64,000 nucleotides of DNA from Galbula dea (Eukaryota > Chordata > Aves > Piciformes > Galbulidae). A program made the translations under genes and the position numbers. The notes beneath the pieces were generated by a model, which did not search any database, had not been told where the DNA came from, and saw only the letters and a list, made by a program, of their open reading frames with translations. The stretch covers positions 186,001 through 250,000 of the forward strand of contig VWZX01004704.1 of NCBI GenBank assembly GCA_013399015.1, given 5' to 3'. Positions 52,154 to 64,000 of this stretch are shown one piece after another (position 1 is the first letter of the stretch; the number at the start of each line of letters is the position of its first letter).

Positions 52154-53202
52154 GTAAGTGAATTTGCTTCAGTGTAGCTGCTGGTGGGGAGGAGGCATAG
52201 GAACCCCTCCTGCTCCTGAGCTTTTCCTGGATGGGGAGGGCTTTTGCAGAGTTGAAATGATCTGTGAGGAAATTAACAAATATTATAATGAAAAAAAACC
52301 CAAAATGAATGAGCAAGTAAAAAGAGGTGTAGTAGAGAACCACATACTGTAGATCTTTTTTTGTAGAATTTTTTCCTCCATTGCCATAGCTGACTGTTGC
52401 CATTTTCCTCCTGTCTCTTCTCCCTTTGAATAGAACAGATTGATTTATACTGACCAGTTTGTGCCTTGGGGTGCAGATGGTCCACCTGCCTGCACTCAGG
52501 GCATGCGTGAGGCAGTACACTCAACTCCTTGCCCACCTGCATATGGAGGTGTTTCATCTGCCAATGCCTTATTTCTAGAGAGGATAAGCTGCCTCATCTG
52601 CCAGGCACTGGATCTTACTGCTGTGTCACTTGTTCAGTGAGAGCCTAAACCGCTTCCACATGTAGGTACTTGCAGGCTGGTTAGTTCATCTGTCCTTAAA
52701 CCCAACTGTCATAAACCATTATAGTGCAATGGTTTCAGTTTTGGTTTAGGAAACACAGGAAGGAAAAAACATTAATGGATTTGCCAGTTAGCTCATGCAG
52801 GACCAGATAGTCTCACACGTGGGACCTTATCACCTGGCAACCAGGTTGCCCTGAGCATGTGGCCAGCAATACCTGGTGTTTGAGGTGTATCTGACCCTTT
52901 CTGGCACAGTGCAGGGAGCGGGGAAAGCAGTGCTTATGTGCTGCAGTGACCGAAGAGTTCAGGATATCCATGTAGACAAGTCCTAGTGTGGGGGCGGCAT
53001 CCCGTGCCTGCAGAGCACATCCTACAGAGGTCCTGGAGTCACTTGTGGGCGTCTTTGTGTGACACATGAGATGCTTCTGTACATAGGTGGCTGCAGCTTA
53101 TGCCTCTAGTCTTCGCACTTGCAAAACAGAGGAGCCAAACTTAGAACAGCCAATTCCAGTTCTAAGTTTCCTTTTAGGTCTCAAGGATACTGTTCCTGTG
53201 AG

Positions 53203-53373
53203 CTGGCAGAGCAAACAGCCTTACTCAGCCAACTGGATGAAGCAAATGACTGTATCAAAAAAACTAATGAGTCAAAAAGAAGAGTGGACCGTATGCAACA
53301 AGTCAGGCAGGCAGGGATTGCTGCACAGCAGGCTCATTGGCAGAGAGCTTGCATCACTGACATGAGTCAATAG
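53203..53373 (+). other. Candidate terminal exon D, coiled-coil-like
   Basis: After the acceptor ctgttcctgtgag the frame reads LAEQTALLSQLDEANDCIKK, then TNESKRRVDRMQQVRQAGIA and AQQAHWQRACITDMSQ, stopping at TAG 53371-53373. Regular hydrophobic spacing and high Glu, Lys, Arg and Gln content suggest a coiled coil. An alternative acceptor at 53177 (cttttag) would lengthen the exon but change the entry phase. Chained with candidates A to C it gives 163 residues. A second frame is also open over this stretch, so coding is not certain. Confidence 0.35.
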
Positions 53374-56300
53374 ATACTATTTCTAACCATCTGTAGGTTT
53401 GGGGATCAGAGAGTTGTGAAGTTTGGAGACAGCAGAAGGGTGAATTCAAGAGGTACTAATTGGATAACCACTGGAGCAGAGAAGTGTAGCAGAAAAAATT
53501 TCCACTCCAACATCCCAAATAGAGAGAAGAAGGATCTTCTGCACTGGTGGGAGATAAATCAGAACTTGTCGCTGAGATGTGACTGAGGCAAAGAATTTTC
53601 CTTGAGAGAGTTGAAACTGAGGCAAAATTGGATATGTGAATTGTGTCAGTTACTCAGAGAGTCTTGATGGAAGGTCTTAAGGTGGCTGTAGTCAGAAATA
53701 AACCTATGCCTCTGACTTTTATATTTGCAATGCAGAGACAGACTAAGCAGTGGCTGAGCCATTTTATTCAAGGCAGGTAAAAGTAGGCAGGCTGCTCTGA
53801 GATGGAACAGTCTATATTTTTCAAGTGCCTTTCCTTTTCTCCAGGTGCAGGTTAAAGTAGGCACAAAATGAGTGCTGAAGGTGTAATTGAAAAGGCTGTA
53901 CTTTGGGCAAACCAGTGCAGTGCTGGGAGGTGAGTGTTTCTGTTTCCTGTTTTTCTTTCACAGTTGCAGCACCTAGCACTGAAACTGCAAGGACTGTGCT
54001 GGGTAATGCTCCAGGAGATCACTGAACTGGTTTTTAGCTTGGGTCTGAGTGGCAGAATCCCTTCCTGAAGCATAGGAGAGGAATTAACAGAAGCATGGAA
54101 AGTGCATTTTGGGGACCTCATAGCCCTTGAAGAAAGCAAATATGATTTAACTTCTGACAGTGCTTTGTGCATCTCAACAGGCCTCAGTCCCCTAGGTGCA
54201 GGGCTCCATAGTACATTCATTATTAGCACCCCCATCTCACACACATTGAGGTTTGACTTTGCATAGTTGATGTGATGGGGCTTCTTTTTAATGACTCACT
54301 CATTTGTCTCCTTGACTGTAGCAGTGAAGAAAGTACTGTGGCTGTAACCTATGACCAGGTTCTCTGCCTTTTCAGCTACCCATGTTGGGGGATATTGAGC
54401 CAATGAGTTTATTTGGTTTGTGCCTTCCTTTCTCAGCTCATAAAGTGAGAGCAATGAGACCATTACCCTCCCTCTCCCCTTCCCATCCAGGATGAAGTGA
54501 AAGGCTCCATCTGTGCTGTATAAACAAGGCCCTAATTTACATGTAAATGCATGCGATATCGCTGTAGCAGCAGAGTTGTACCAGTGAACCCCTCCTTGTG
54601 TGCAGGCAGCTTGTGTCAGCAGAACAGGACACTTTTTGAGCACTTTTCCAAGCACTGTCAGCTATATCAGCAAAAACATTGAATACCCATACAACTGAGT
54701 CCTCACTAGGACCCAGAGGCCCATGGTATTTTAATTCCTAACTTCTTTTTAGGTGCTTCAATACTTTTAAGGATCTGGGCATATGACTTTTGGCATTATG
54801 GAAGTGATCTGAGACTCTCCTCCCATCAGCTCCCTGGTGAACAGATTCAGAGCAGACATGGTCTCACTTTATCAACAGCTGCAAAGGGACTGAGCCCAGC
54901 AGAGCATGATCAGGCTGCTATGGCTAACTGCAAGGAGGACCACAACTGCTGCTGTGGCTGCTGCTTCTGACAGTGTTATTGATGCTGCAGGAAACTGGAC
55001 AGATTCCTCCCTGCTCACCTGGTCCTGTGTGAAGAACACAACTAAAAACGGTGTTCCCTCGAAAATATGTCTTTGTGATAGGTTTTGTCTCATCTTTTAC
55101 TGATGCTATTAGAAAGGTGGCACATGAAAAGACAGCATACTGTAAAGAAGAAGAGGTGGTGAGGACTGTACTCTAGCACCAGAGCAGTGACCAAACAGTC
55201 GTTTGGAGAAGGAGTTTGGAGCAGATGAAAGGCAGATAAAGGCAGTTTGTCCCCTTTCAGGTACCAAGCATAATTTTGCAGGTTCTCATTCTCATGCCTC
55301 TCTGCTTTAGATAAACCAGATGAAGGGAAATAGAGAAGTTGACAAAAGACACAGCTAAAGGAGCTTTTTTTCCCATTTTTTTATACTTGGCTTTCTGTCT
55401 GCAGAGTGAGCCAGTTCAACTCGCTGATGCAACAGAAAACTCTCATGGAAAATTGACTAGTTTTCCTTCAGGTTGGTGAACTGAACTGACTTTGTGCCTG
55501 GGAGAAGGTGGTCATAGATTCGATCGAAAGGGAAACTACCCCTTCTGCGCAGCTCTTGAATTACAAATCTGGTGGTATTAGTGGTGCTGTGAGCACAGAA
55601 AGAGCCAGCAAACTGAAGCTCAGTCCAGAGAAAAAAGGCCAGTACAGGAAAACAAGGCTGCTGCCTCTCTTTTTGGCAAGGATATTATTGTTTGTATACA
55701 AGAGGGAGAGACTTCGCCATACAGTGCAAAGATGTGAGGGAGAAATTGATCAGAATCCTCAAGCACCCATAACTAAGTAGTTAATAACTCTGGCTTCTAA
55801 GTAAGTAAAAGCCATACTTAACTTGAGGAAAGATGTTAGAGACTGTGCACTGATGTAGGGGAAGTATGCCCCAGGACCAGGGATAGATACTTTCATCAGA
55901 GAGACAGTATGATGCCACGTGCAGTACATGTCCTAAGCACTTGAGTTTTGTTTCCTGCACGTGCTACTCAGTGTGTGTTGATCAGCATCAGCCAAACTGG
56001 GCAGTAAGGCTGCTTCTGTTTTTGCCCGCCCCAAATGCAGGGGAGAGACGCCTGTGCCTGACAAGTGTAAGAGGCAACTGTGGGAAATATCAATATTCTC
56101 AGGAAAACCACATCTGCAGTTCTGAAGGTGCTGCAGGCCTGAGTGGCTGCTGTACCGGGCACCGCCATAAGAGGGCAGTGTATGCTCAGGCATTAGGTGT
56201 CTTTCTCCAGACTGGAACAACTCCAGCTAGATTGGTTGTGGGCTCTGCAAACAGAGGACTCTGCCTGGGTCCCGTCTCGTGTGCAGGGCTAAAAGCAGGG

Positions 56301-57675
56301 CCTGTGCCTCCGAAGGCACCTGAGCTCAGCCACAGCCAGGCATCCAGGTATTGATGATGGGTTTGGGGAGAGAGGAGAACGGGGAATGCACAGTTGCCTG
56401 TCACTTCACTGAGATGGAGGATAATGAGATGTGGAACCCTGACCAGTCCTGGGAGAACTGGGGCTGCCTTGTCCAGAAATGCTGTGTAACCAGGTGGGAA
56501 AATCTTGTTTCAGTTATGACCTCACACATACACATTAGATCACTGGTTGTATTAGCTGGATCATGCTCAGATTACAGCATTCAGGCTTGAGGACAGTGAT
56601 GTTGAGGTGTTTTTAGGAGGGATGGGAGACCTCTAGAGAAAGACAGCTGAAGTCAGCAAGGTGAGCTTGAAAGGCTTACAAAGAGGAGGTTGGTTCGCAC
56701 GCAGGGGTGTGGGCAGGTGTCCCTGCCAGCTCTCTAAAGGAGATGTTTTGCCTGAAGCATTTCTCAGAGCATTTTGTAGGTCACATGTATAGAGCACACA
56801 AACTATGTAGCATGTAGGAGTAACAAGTGGGACTTGGTTGTTAGCAACCCTGTCAGGCTGAGATGGCTGTCACCTTCACAATATGGGCCATCCCTGTCTG
56901 CCTTTGCTACGTGCTTGTTAAAACCACAGCACAAGGCAGAAAAGGACACTTGCACCATGCAAAATGGGAACTTGAGGCTCCATCAAATCTATGCCGGTTG
57001 CATCCCGTGGGCACTATTAACTGGAGCTGTCACATATGTATAGCTGAGGAGTTTCTACTTGCCACCTGACCTGGCTGGGGGCAGGCCTGTGCCTACTCTA
57101 GTAAAGCTGGCCAAGCTCTCATCACACCAGCACCTTCTGGAAGAGCCAAGGGAGCCTGATGTGACACTGGTAGCTTGGGAGAGAGGTTCCCAGGCTGTGT
57201 CTGGTGGTGTAGTTGGGAGTTGAGTTTCATCTCTTCGTATGGGGTGATACCTGGCTCTTGTGTAGCAGAGGAGTTAGGAACTCGGCTCATGGCTTCTATT
57301 TGCCGTGCTTCTGTTATGCTATAAAATCAGCCACTGCTGTTCTGGGCTTCTGTTCACCTGATATCAGCAGGGAACTGAGCCCTCCTTTTGGGACACACAG
57401 AGTGCTTTGAGGAGAAGTGGAACTGAGATTGATTTCCTATACTTACATGCCAACAAATACAAGCAGCGAGGTCTAGTCAGTAGCACCAAATGACCTGACC
57501 ACCAGCTTCCCATGAGCTGGCACTGCAGAGAGTTACAGAGTCTTCTTACAGATCTGTTTCTCAGGGACACTTTTACCTCAGAAACAGGAAAATGAATGAG
57601 GCAGAGCTGGATTTATTCCTTGTTTATGCCGCAGCATGTAAACAAGTGCATCCAAGAATAAACTGTGTGAGAGTT

Positions 57676-57766
57676 TAGTGGTGAGCATGGTCGTGTTAAG
57701 TGAATGGTTGGACTTAATGATCTCGGAGGTTTTTTCCAGCCATAACAATTCTATGGTTCTGTAAGA
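57676..57766 (+). mobile_element. CR1 LINE 3' terminal fragment
   Basis: A short piece, gaatggttggacttaatgat then aacaattctatggttctgta, matches the last 80-90 bases of CR1. It lies in the flank upstream of SPTLC2. Confidence 0.85.
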
Positions 57767-59628
57767 GCTGTAGGTAGGTGTTATGACAAGGCTAGTGAGG
57801 ACAGGGCGGTTAAGTCATTTGGTAGCCGGCTGAGCGCACATCGATCTTGTGCTTCTAAAGCATCTTATGCCCGTGCAGCAGAGGGACCTATAGTTGTAGG
57901 AGGAAGAACTATAAGCTTGGCTGGTTATCTAGAGGCACAGGTGATATGAGCAGGAGGGATGTGTATTGCTCAGCACGTATATGTTGTGTATCATATGGGC
58001 AAGGGTGTTGCACAGCAGGGGATGTAGTGCGTGTGTGTGGGGGGGCTGTAGGCAGAGGGTTGCTATGCGTGTGGATACGCGGGCAGCATGCTGCCTGTGC
58101 CGTGTGCAGCACAGATGTGCCGAGAATGGCTGCATGTAATGACAACACAAGAGGTTACTTTGCAGTTAAATGAGGCGAAGAATTACCATGGCGACCGCAC
58201 TCTCCTCTCCCTGCCAGATACCAGGCTTCCAGGCAGTAATGGTTATGTGCTGTTCTGAAAGCCTCAAACTCACTCTCCCTCTTTTGAGTGGGTGAGGATG
58301 CTGCTGCCCTCTTTCTAGACCAGAAAAGCAGTAGATGCCGAGCTATGGGGGTGGTTTCTGCACACTCCATCTTTTCTGCAGAAGTGGGCCACTCTCTGGG
58401 TACCTTCTACGCTGGTGGGTGATGCAGTGCAAAGATAGAAGGGCTGTGGTCTGAATTACTATCATACATTATGGTTCTTGCACTGTATGTCCACACGGCG
58501 TCCTCAGGAGCCTTGAAGACTGAGCAAGTTACCAGTTTTAGGCACCTACTGTGCACCAGACATAAAGCTTCCTTACACTTAGTGTATTCACATTTGCTGT
58601 TAGGGCCCACACAGAGTGTGCTTTCTGTTTTTACTCAGCTGAATCAGATCATGCCCTGTGCTGTAGCCCCTGGCAAAGAGAGTACAGCTGCATCTTTTAG
58701 GTAGAACAGGAGCTAAGGTACATTCCTCAGAGACCTCATTCCTTTATTTTCCAAGACCTTCCTCCTTTAATCTTCAGAGGCCTTATTTCTTTCATCAACT
58801 GTCTGCATTTAGTGTTCAGTGGTCTGTGAGACCATATAAATCATCTCTCTTCTGTGCTCTCAGTTGGGGAGGTGGTTGCTTTGTGGTCTGTGGGAGAAAC
58901 TTGGAGGAAGAAAAGCTTTGTTGTCTAAAATGCTTGAAAATGCTTGGTTTGGGGAGGACCACTGGTGTGTCCTGCACAGACCCATATGCAAAAGCTAGAA
59001 AGAGCAAACCAAGTAGATGGTCATGCTTGTCCTGCAGGCTGAATTGCCACAGGAGACCAGACAGGTGCTGTACACCAGCAGGTAGGCCATTATGTCACTT
59101 CTGTTCCACTGGAACATTGCAGACATGCAGAACACAACTTGAGGCAAAGGTTGCGTTCTCCTCATTGATGTGCTCCTTGAAGCATCTTCCCTTCAGTACT
59201 CATCTTTTCCCTGTAAGAGTTTTTGTTTAAAGCACACAAAAGCATGCTAGACATTGACAAACAGGTATTGTCATCTTGCAGAGGGGTGGCACAAGAACAA
59301 ATACCTGCACTTCATTGGAGATGAAGCAATCTTTCCACACAGCAAAGATTTGCTAATTTGAATGGTCACAAGGTCTCATTTGAAAGATATTTTAAAATGA
59401 AAATGCAAGGAAATGATGCAAAATGGATTTGAGTGTATTCCAGGAGATAGTTAAATTTTTCAAAGTGAAAAACAATAATAGGTCAGTCTGTGTTCTATGA
59501 ACATCTCATCACAAAAATTCATCATAGAAAGCTTCTGCTGTCCTTGCTTGAGCACTGACCTTGGCTATTAGATCTCAATAAGCAAGAATGTGACTAATGT
59601 TTCTCTCTCTCCCACTTTTCTGCTGCAG

Positions 59629-59700
59629 AAGATAATATTCAATGAATCAAACACTGAGTATCTGCACACTTACTTTCCAGATGGGAACCATGATTTCTCA
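59629..59700 (+). other. Candidate exon, 24 codons, unrecognised
   Basis: A strong acceptor with a long pyrimidine tract (ctctcccacttttctgctgcag) and a donor GTAGGT flank 72 bases that are open in only one frame. That frame reads KIIFNESNTEYLHTYFPDGN followed by HDFS. It is phase 0 at both ends. It could belong to the same plus-strand transcript as the candidates at 50901-53373 or to another one. Confidence 0.3.
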
Positions 59701-60089
59701 GTAGGTTCCATGTCAGCCGAAAAAACAGCATTGCTTGTGTGAATTCCAAGGAAAAGAAGTGTTAAAGATCTGCGGAGCCAGGGGTTGCTGCCTTCAGCAT
59801 TGAGCAGCCTCTGCTGTTCCAGAATAGTGTGCAGCGATGCTTGCAGCTACAGCAGAGGGGTGAGTAGGCCACAGGAATCAGAAAAAGCATGCAAGATCTT
59901 TACTTCTTTATGCTTGCTCACCTGGGATCCTTCTTTGCTGTAATTTCTCCCTTATCATTTTGTCCTAGGAGAAGGGAAGAAGTGCTAGAGGATTAAACAA
60001 AGGTAGTAGTAAGACTATGCAAAACTTGCCTTTCTGCATAAGACCCCTGTGTAAGCCAGGAGATGTCTACACACTGGCTCTACTTTCAG

Positions 60090-60225
60090 CCCAGGTGAAT
60101 GTTGAAGCATCAAAACAACGTGCCAAACTCCTATCTCTCTTGGAGCACAGTCACGGCACTGGGCCAGGAAGGGCTCGGAGCAGCTGTCAGTGGCAGGAGC
60201 AACCACAGAAACAGTTGTTGGAGAG
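60090..60225 (+). other. Candidate exon, glutamine/leucine-rich, unrecognised
   Basis: Acceptor gctctactttcag and donor GTATGC flank an open frame reading VNVEASKQRAKLLSLLEHSH, then a short Gly/Arg stretch, then CQWQEQPQKQLLER. The composition suggests a charged helical region. The assignment rests only on splice signals and an open frame. Confidence 0.28.
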
Positions 60226-61736
60226 GTATGCTCGGGCTGTTGACAGGTGAGGATAGGGCATGAGGAGCAGGTGAAGAGTTCTCTCTGCTAGCTAATTACA
60301 TGTGTTGCCTACAGTTGCTAGTCCTATGGGGAGCAAAAGAGATGCCACTTTGTCACCAGCGTTGTGATGAGGATTTGATGGAGCAATGTCAATGTGAAGA
60401 ATAGAAGACAGGTCTCCTGCATGGTTGAACAGACCCTTTGCTTTGGAAGTATCTATGGCATGTTTTCAGCTGTCTGGGCTGAGAAGGGGCTTATTTGCAT
60501 GCAGCATTCAGCTGGGTTTCTAATGGCTGCAGATGATTTGCACAAGTGCTGCTAAAATCTTCCTATCCTCCTGTGGTAGACATGCAAAGTCAGGTTTCAT
60601 CATAGCAATGAGAACAAGCTGACAAACTCAAACCAGTCATTATAAGATTGGTGCTGTTCTCTGACAGTCTTTCTAGATGCTGTCTGTATTTGACAAAAGG
60701 TCAAACTAATATCTGACTTTAATCTTAGAGGAATGCTGACTGAAAAGCCAAGGAGGAAAAGACCAGTGTATATGAAAGTGTGCTAACTGGAGTGGCAGAA
60801 AGCTGTACCTAAGCTTGATCTCAGCCACTGGGACAAGGTAAGACACCAGACCAATTCTCTTTGCTCTAGAAAAGATGGGACATGCTATGCAATGACTGGG
60901 AGTAAGAAGGGTGCTAGATCTTGGGTTTTGTCTCATATTCAGTGTATATTTCTTCTCTTTTCTCTGCCTGCCTTGGCTATGAGCAGTGACACTTTTTCTT
61001 CATCCTTGGAAGAAACTATTTCCAAACATCTTTTTTATTACCACTACTGCTAAGAATTTCTCGATGCCCACTCAGGTCTGCTTTTGTTCAGCTCCATCTC
61101 ATGATTCCTAGCTCCACTGTCTCAAGATTTATTTAAGGAGCCATCCTCTTATGAACCAGAAAGTCTTTCCAAAATCTGAATTCTGTCTGAAAAGCTAACT
61201 CTGGAGCTTCAGCAGCAACCAGCACCTGTGCCTGGGCTGATTTGTTTTAAGCAAGAACAGCACTTTGAAAGATGAGTCTCCTTTCCAGGCTGCATGCTCT
61301 CCTTTGGCTCCTCCATCACTTCAAAATCAATATCTGTCTCTTGATTGCCCCCCTCCCCTTCAGATCTTGCTCTTTGCTACCTCATTTTGGTTTTAATTTG
61401 CCACAGCAAAATTGCAGTCATTTTTCCCCCATCCTAATTAAGAAACCTATCCATTAGGGAGAAAGAAAACCAAAACAAAACCTTCTTATCTAAGCTCTTA
61501 GCACAGAACAGAGACAGAAATGATTGGTGAGATGATCACCTCTAGAAAGCCAAGGCCTTTATTGATTATTCTGGCCTTCCTCAGTAAATACAGAACAAGT
61601 TTTAAATTCACCTAGAAGGAAGCTAAAAGCTAAAGTGTTGACTTCCCAACATCAGAGAAGAAGGAGGCAGAATGTTTTCTAGGCTGAATCACCTTTTTAC
61701 TCTCAACAAGAATATTTGGAGAGTGTTTTATTGTAC

Positions 61737-61860
61737 CTCATAGAATCATTTAGGTTGGAAAAGACCTTGAGATCCTTGAGTCCAACCATGAACCGAACAC
61801 AGCCAAGTCCACCAATAAACGATGTTCCTAAGCACCACATCTACACGAGTGCCATCTCAC
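61737..61860 (-). mobile_element. CR1 LINE 3' terminal fragment
   Basis: An inverted tail, tcatagaatcatttaggttg then gaccttgagatccttgagtc, is followed by the CR1-like segment cctaagcaccacatctacac. The similarity fades after about 61860. Confidence 0.88.
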
Positions 61861-62599
61861 CTTACTTTTACCTTACTTAAATCTAACTGTCTCCACACTT
61901 TGGTATAAATTGGCATTGCTCCTGACCTTCAAGGGTGTAACAGTCCTGACCTACTTTTTGGAAGAGCTTTGGGATCATGTAACAGATAAGAAAAGCCATA
62001 TTGTGGGCAAGTGCCTCCTTCAGCCCAACCAGCAGCACTGAACACTTGTGTTAATGAAATAAACATTGAGCACTGGTGAAAGAGAGCACCAGGGGTGCTA
62101 AGATGTCACAAAGTATCACAGCTAATTACATTGCTGTTGGTAGCCAGTTAGAGGAGAGGGGCACTATAAGTACTCTGATTTGGAAAAAGGGTGCACTGTG
62201 AATCTACTAAACACTGGAAGGATCACGTGGTAAAAATCACTAATAAATGCTCAGCTGGAAAAGAAGCTTCATAGAGAACTTACAATTTTCCAGGTACATA
62301 AATCCCGAAGGAGCCATGGTACATTTATTCTGTACCTCACAGAACTACTGCTTTTGTTTTATTATGATGTAGATGTGAAGACAAAATTATATCGTTTAGG
62401 AAACACTGTAAAAAAAAACTCCCACAGCTTCAGATCCAGTGGATCTAGCAGGTTTAGGAACTAGGACTCAGCAGTCCATTTGTTGTTGGCATCCTGTTTG
62501 TAATGGAAACCAGCATGAGCAGAGGAAGTAGTGTACCACCTAAAACAGGAAAAGGTGCTGAAGAAGGCTAGTGAGAAATGTTATGGGTTCTGGGGTCCT

Positions 62600-62945
62600 G
62601 TCATGTGGTACAGAGGAGACTAAAGGTGGGGGGCAGGTCTAACTGTAGCCTTCAATTATTTGAAGAAGAGTTAAAAAGACAGTGGAACCAACCTCTTGGT
62701 AGTAACAGATGGTAAGAAAAAGGCAGAGGGAATAGTTACAAATTGTAATTTTGGAAACGTGGGCAGGATACGAGGTGAAGTTTCTTCATCAGGTGAGAAG
62801 AGCATCACTGACACAGCTTACCAAAATAAATGGTTGAGCCTCCATAATGGAAGGTTTCCAAGTCTCATGTGGGTAGCCTGTTGGCAACAGCACTATTCCA
62901 AGGAGGAGGTCGGACTAGACACCTCAGAGGTCCCTTCAACCATCA
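62600..62945 (+). mobile_element. Old, diverged CR1 LINE fragment
   Basis: The end ggtcggactagacacctcag then aggtcccttcaaccatcatt is a clear CR1 terminus. The upstream part (gtacagaggagactaaaggt to aatggttgagcctccataat) matches only loosely, as expected for an ancient copy with small deletions. Confidence 0.75.
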
Positions 62946-64000
62946 TTGGTGTTGTCTTTTGACTACAAACACCAGGAAATGATGCAAGGAAGCAGCTTGC
63001 ATGAGCTAAGCTGTAACTTGCACAGTAGCAACTTTTCTGTCATCTCAACTTTACCAGAGCATATGTGAACATATTCCTAGGCAGTGTTCAATTCTTTGTA
63101 TAGAATATTTATTTTATTAAGGTATTTGTGATTATAATTAAAATATAAATAATATATTCTGCTAAATATAAGTAGCAGAACTCACTTTGTACTATACTAG
63201 ACTTGTGTCAGCCCCATTTTGTGCTTCTTGTTCCAGATCTATAGCATTATACTACAGATTATTTTCAACCAGCTTTGGTTATTAGGATTTAGAGAGGCAT
63301 CAGCAGACTGTGGATGACTGTCACTGGTTTTCTCTCAAACTCTCTTCTTGCATAGAGATTATCCAAAAGAAGGCCTTTATTTATGGGCCTTTTGAGGCCT
63401 CCAGCAATTTATTTTTCTGGATCATTAATTTCTGCAGTCATGTAGTTCTGGTAACTTTTTGAGGTAATGTGTTCAGACCCAGGCATCAGAACAAAAATAT
63501 GCTTAGAGCACCACACTAGATTATAGCTCTATTAATTTTGCATCCCAACTAAATGGAAGACAATCTTGTCACTGACAAGTCTCTTTTCTGTATTAAATCT
63601 ATCCTGCTTGAGGACAGATGCAGAGAATGACTTACATGAATAGATGAAGACAGATCCAAGCTCATGTCTGCACTCTGTAAGATGCAAGCCAACTCCAACA
63701 TGGACTTGTAGCCATGGTATTGAGATACTCTGCTGCTGTCTGGCTATTCCCTACCTAACTAGCTTCTTCCCCACCTACTAGCTCAGCAGAGCACATAGGT
63801 GCCCCTTAATCCTATCTGTAGAAATATTTGATATGGAACAGTGAGGAAAGAATGTCAACAAGCTCTCAAAGAAAGAAAAAATACCTAACATCAGAACCAT
63901 TCCAGCAGCAGGCACAGCTCTGGGGACTGCTTTGCCCGTAAGTTACTACCTGGTTGGCATGCAGAGAACATGCAGTAAATCTGTCTGGGGCAGTAGCCAG

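Larger units (their letters stand above)
53374..64000. other. Flank upstream of SPTLC2, mostly unassigned
   Basis: Apart from the two candidate exons and three CR1 fragments listed separately, nothing is firmly assigned. I looked for ALKBH1, the next gene in human, and saw none of its motifs on either strand. Open frames such as 55941-56354 (plus) and 53852-54244 (minus) lack family resemblance. A CTCF-like motif lies near 56162-56180, and a 14-base perfect palindrome (ggcagcatgctgcc) at 58082-58095. From 62950 to 64000 I see nothing. Confidence 0.6.

Noticed and set aside
53852..54244. Minus-strand frame of 130 residues, considered as ALKBH1
   Set aside because: It shows none of the ALKBH1 motifs such as GYHYNWDSKKY and no splice pattern.
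55941..56354. Plus-strand frame of 137 residues
   Set aside because: Overlapping frames on the opposite strand are open too, the composition is unremarkable and no motif is seen.
1..64000. CRISPR arrays, tRNA or rRNA genes, bacterial operons, integrated viruses
   Set aside because: No regular spaced repeats, cloverleaf sequences, rRNA motifs, or retroviral gag, pol or LTR structure were seen.

Overview
The window looks like avian nuclear DNA. It carries at least nine CR1 LINE 3' fragments, the dominant interspersed repeat of birds, in both orientations, long GT-AG introns and one CpG-island promoter. No bacterial, viral or organellar genes are seen.

The one gene identified with confidence is SPTLC2, the catalytic long-chain-base subunit of serine palmitoyltransferase, on the minus strand. 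Nine coding exons were reconstructed by splice sites and phase: exon 1 at 49687-49812, exon 2 at 40337-40531, exon 3 at 31315-31469, exon 4 at 30161-30309, exon 5 at 29702-29826, exon 6 at 24905-24998, exon 7 at 22233-22338, exon 8 at 21205-21424 and exon 9 at 19515-19641. They join without frameshift or stop into 1297 coding bases, residues 1-432 plus one base. This covers the N-terminus, the membrane segment and the PLP-lysine loop. The last ~130 residues expected from the human protein (about 562 residues), probably three exons, were not found. They should lie left of base 1, which makes intron 9 longer than 19.5 kb.

Layout: 1-19514 is intron 9; 19515-49812 holds exons 9 to 1 and their introns; about 49400-50550 is a CpG island with GC box, CRE-like site, seven CCAAT motifs and a G-rich (minus strand) minisatellite; 50550-64000 is the flank upstream of SPTLC2. 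In that flank several plus-strand open segments have good splice signals. Four of them (50901-53373) can be chained in phase from an ATG to a stop, giving a hypothetical 163-residue protein that I do not recognise. Together with the one-way CCAAT boxes this suggests, but does not prove, an unannotated rightward transcript sharing the SPTLC2 promoter. The rest is CR1 remnants, A/C-rich low-complexity DNA, long A tracts, and unique intronic or intergenic sequence.
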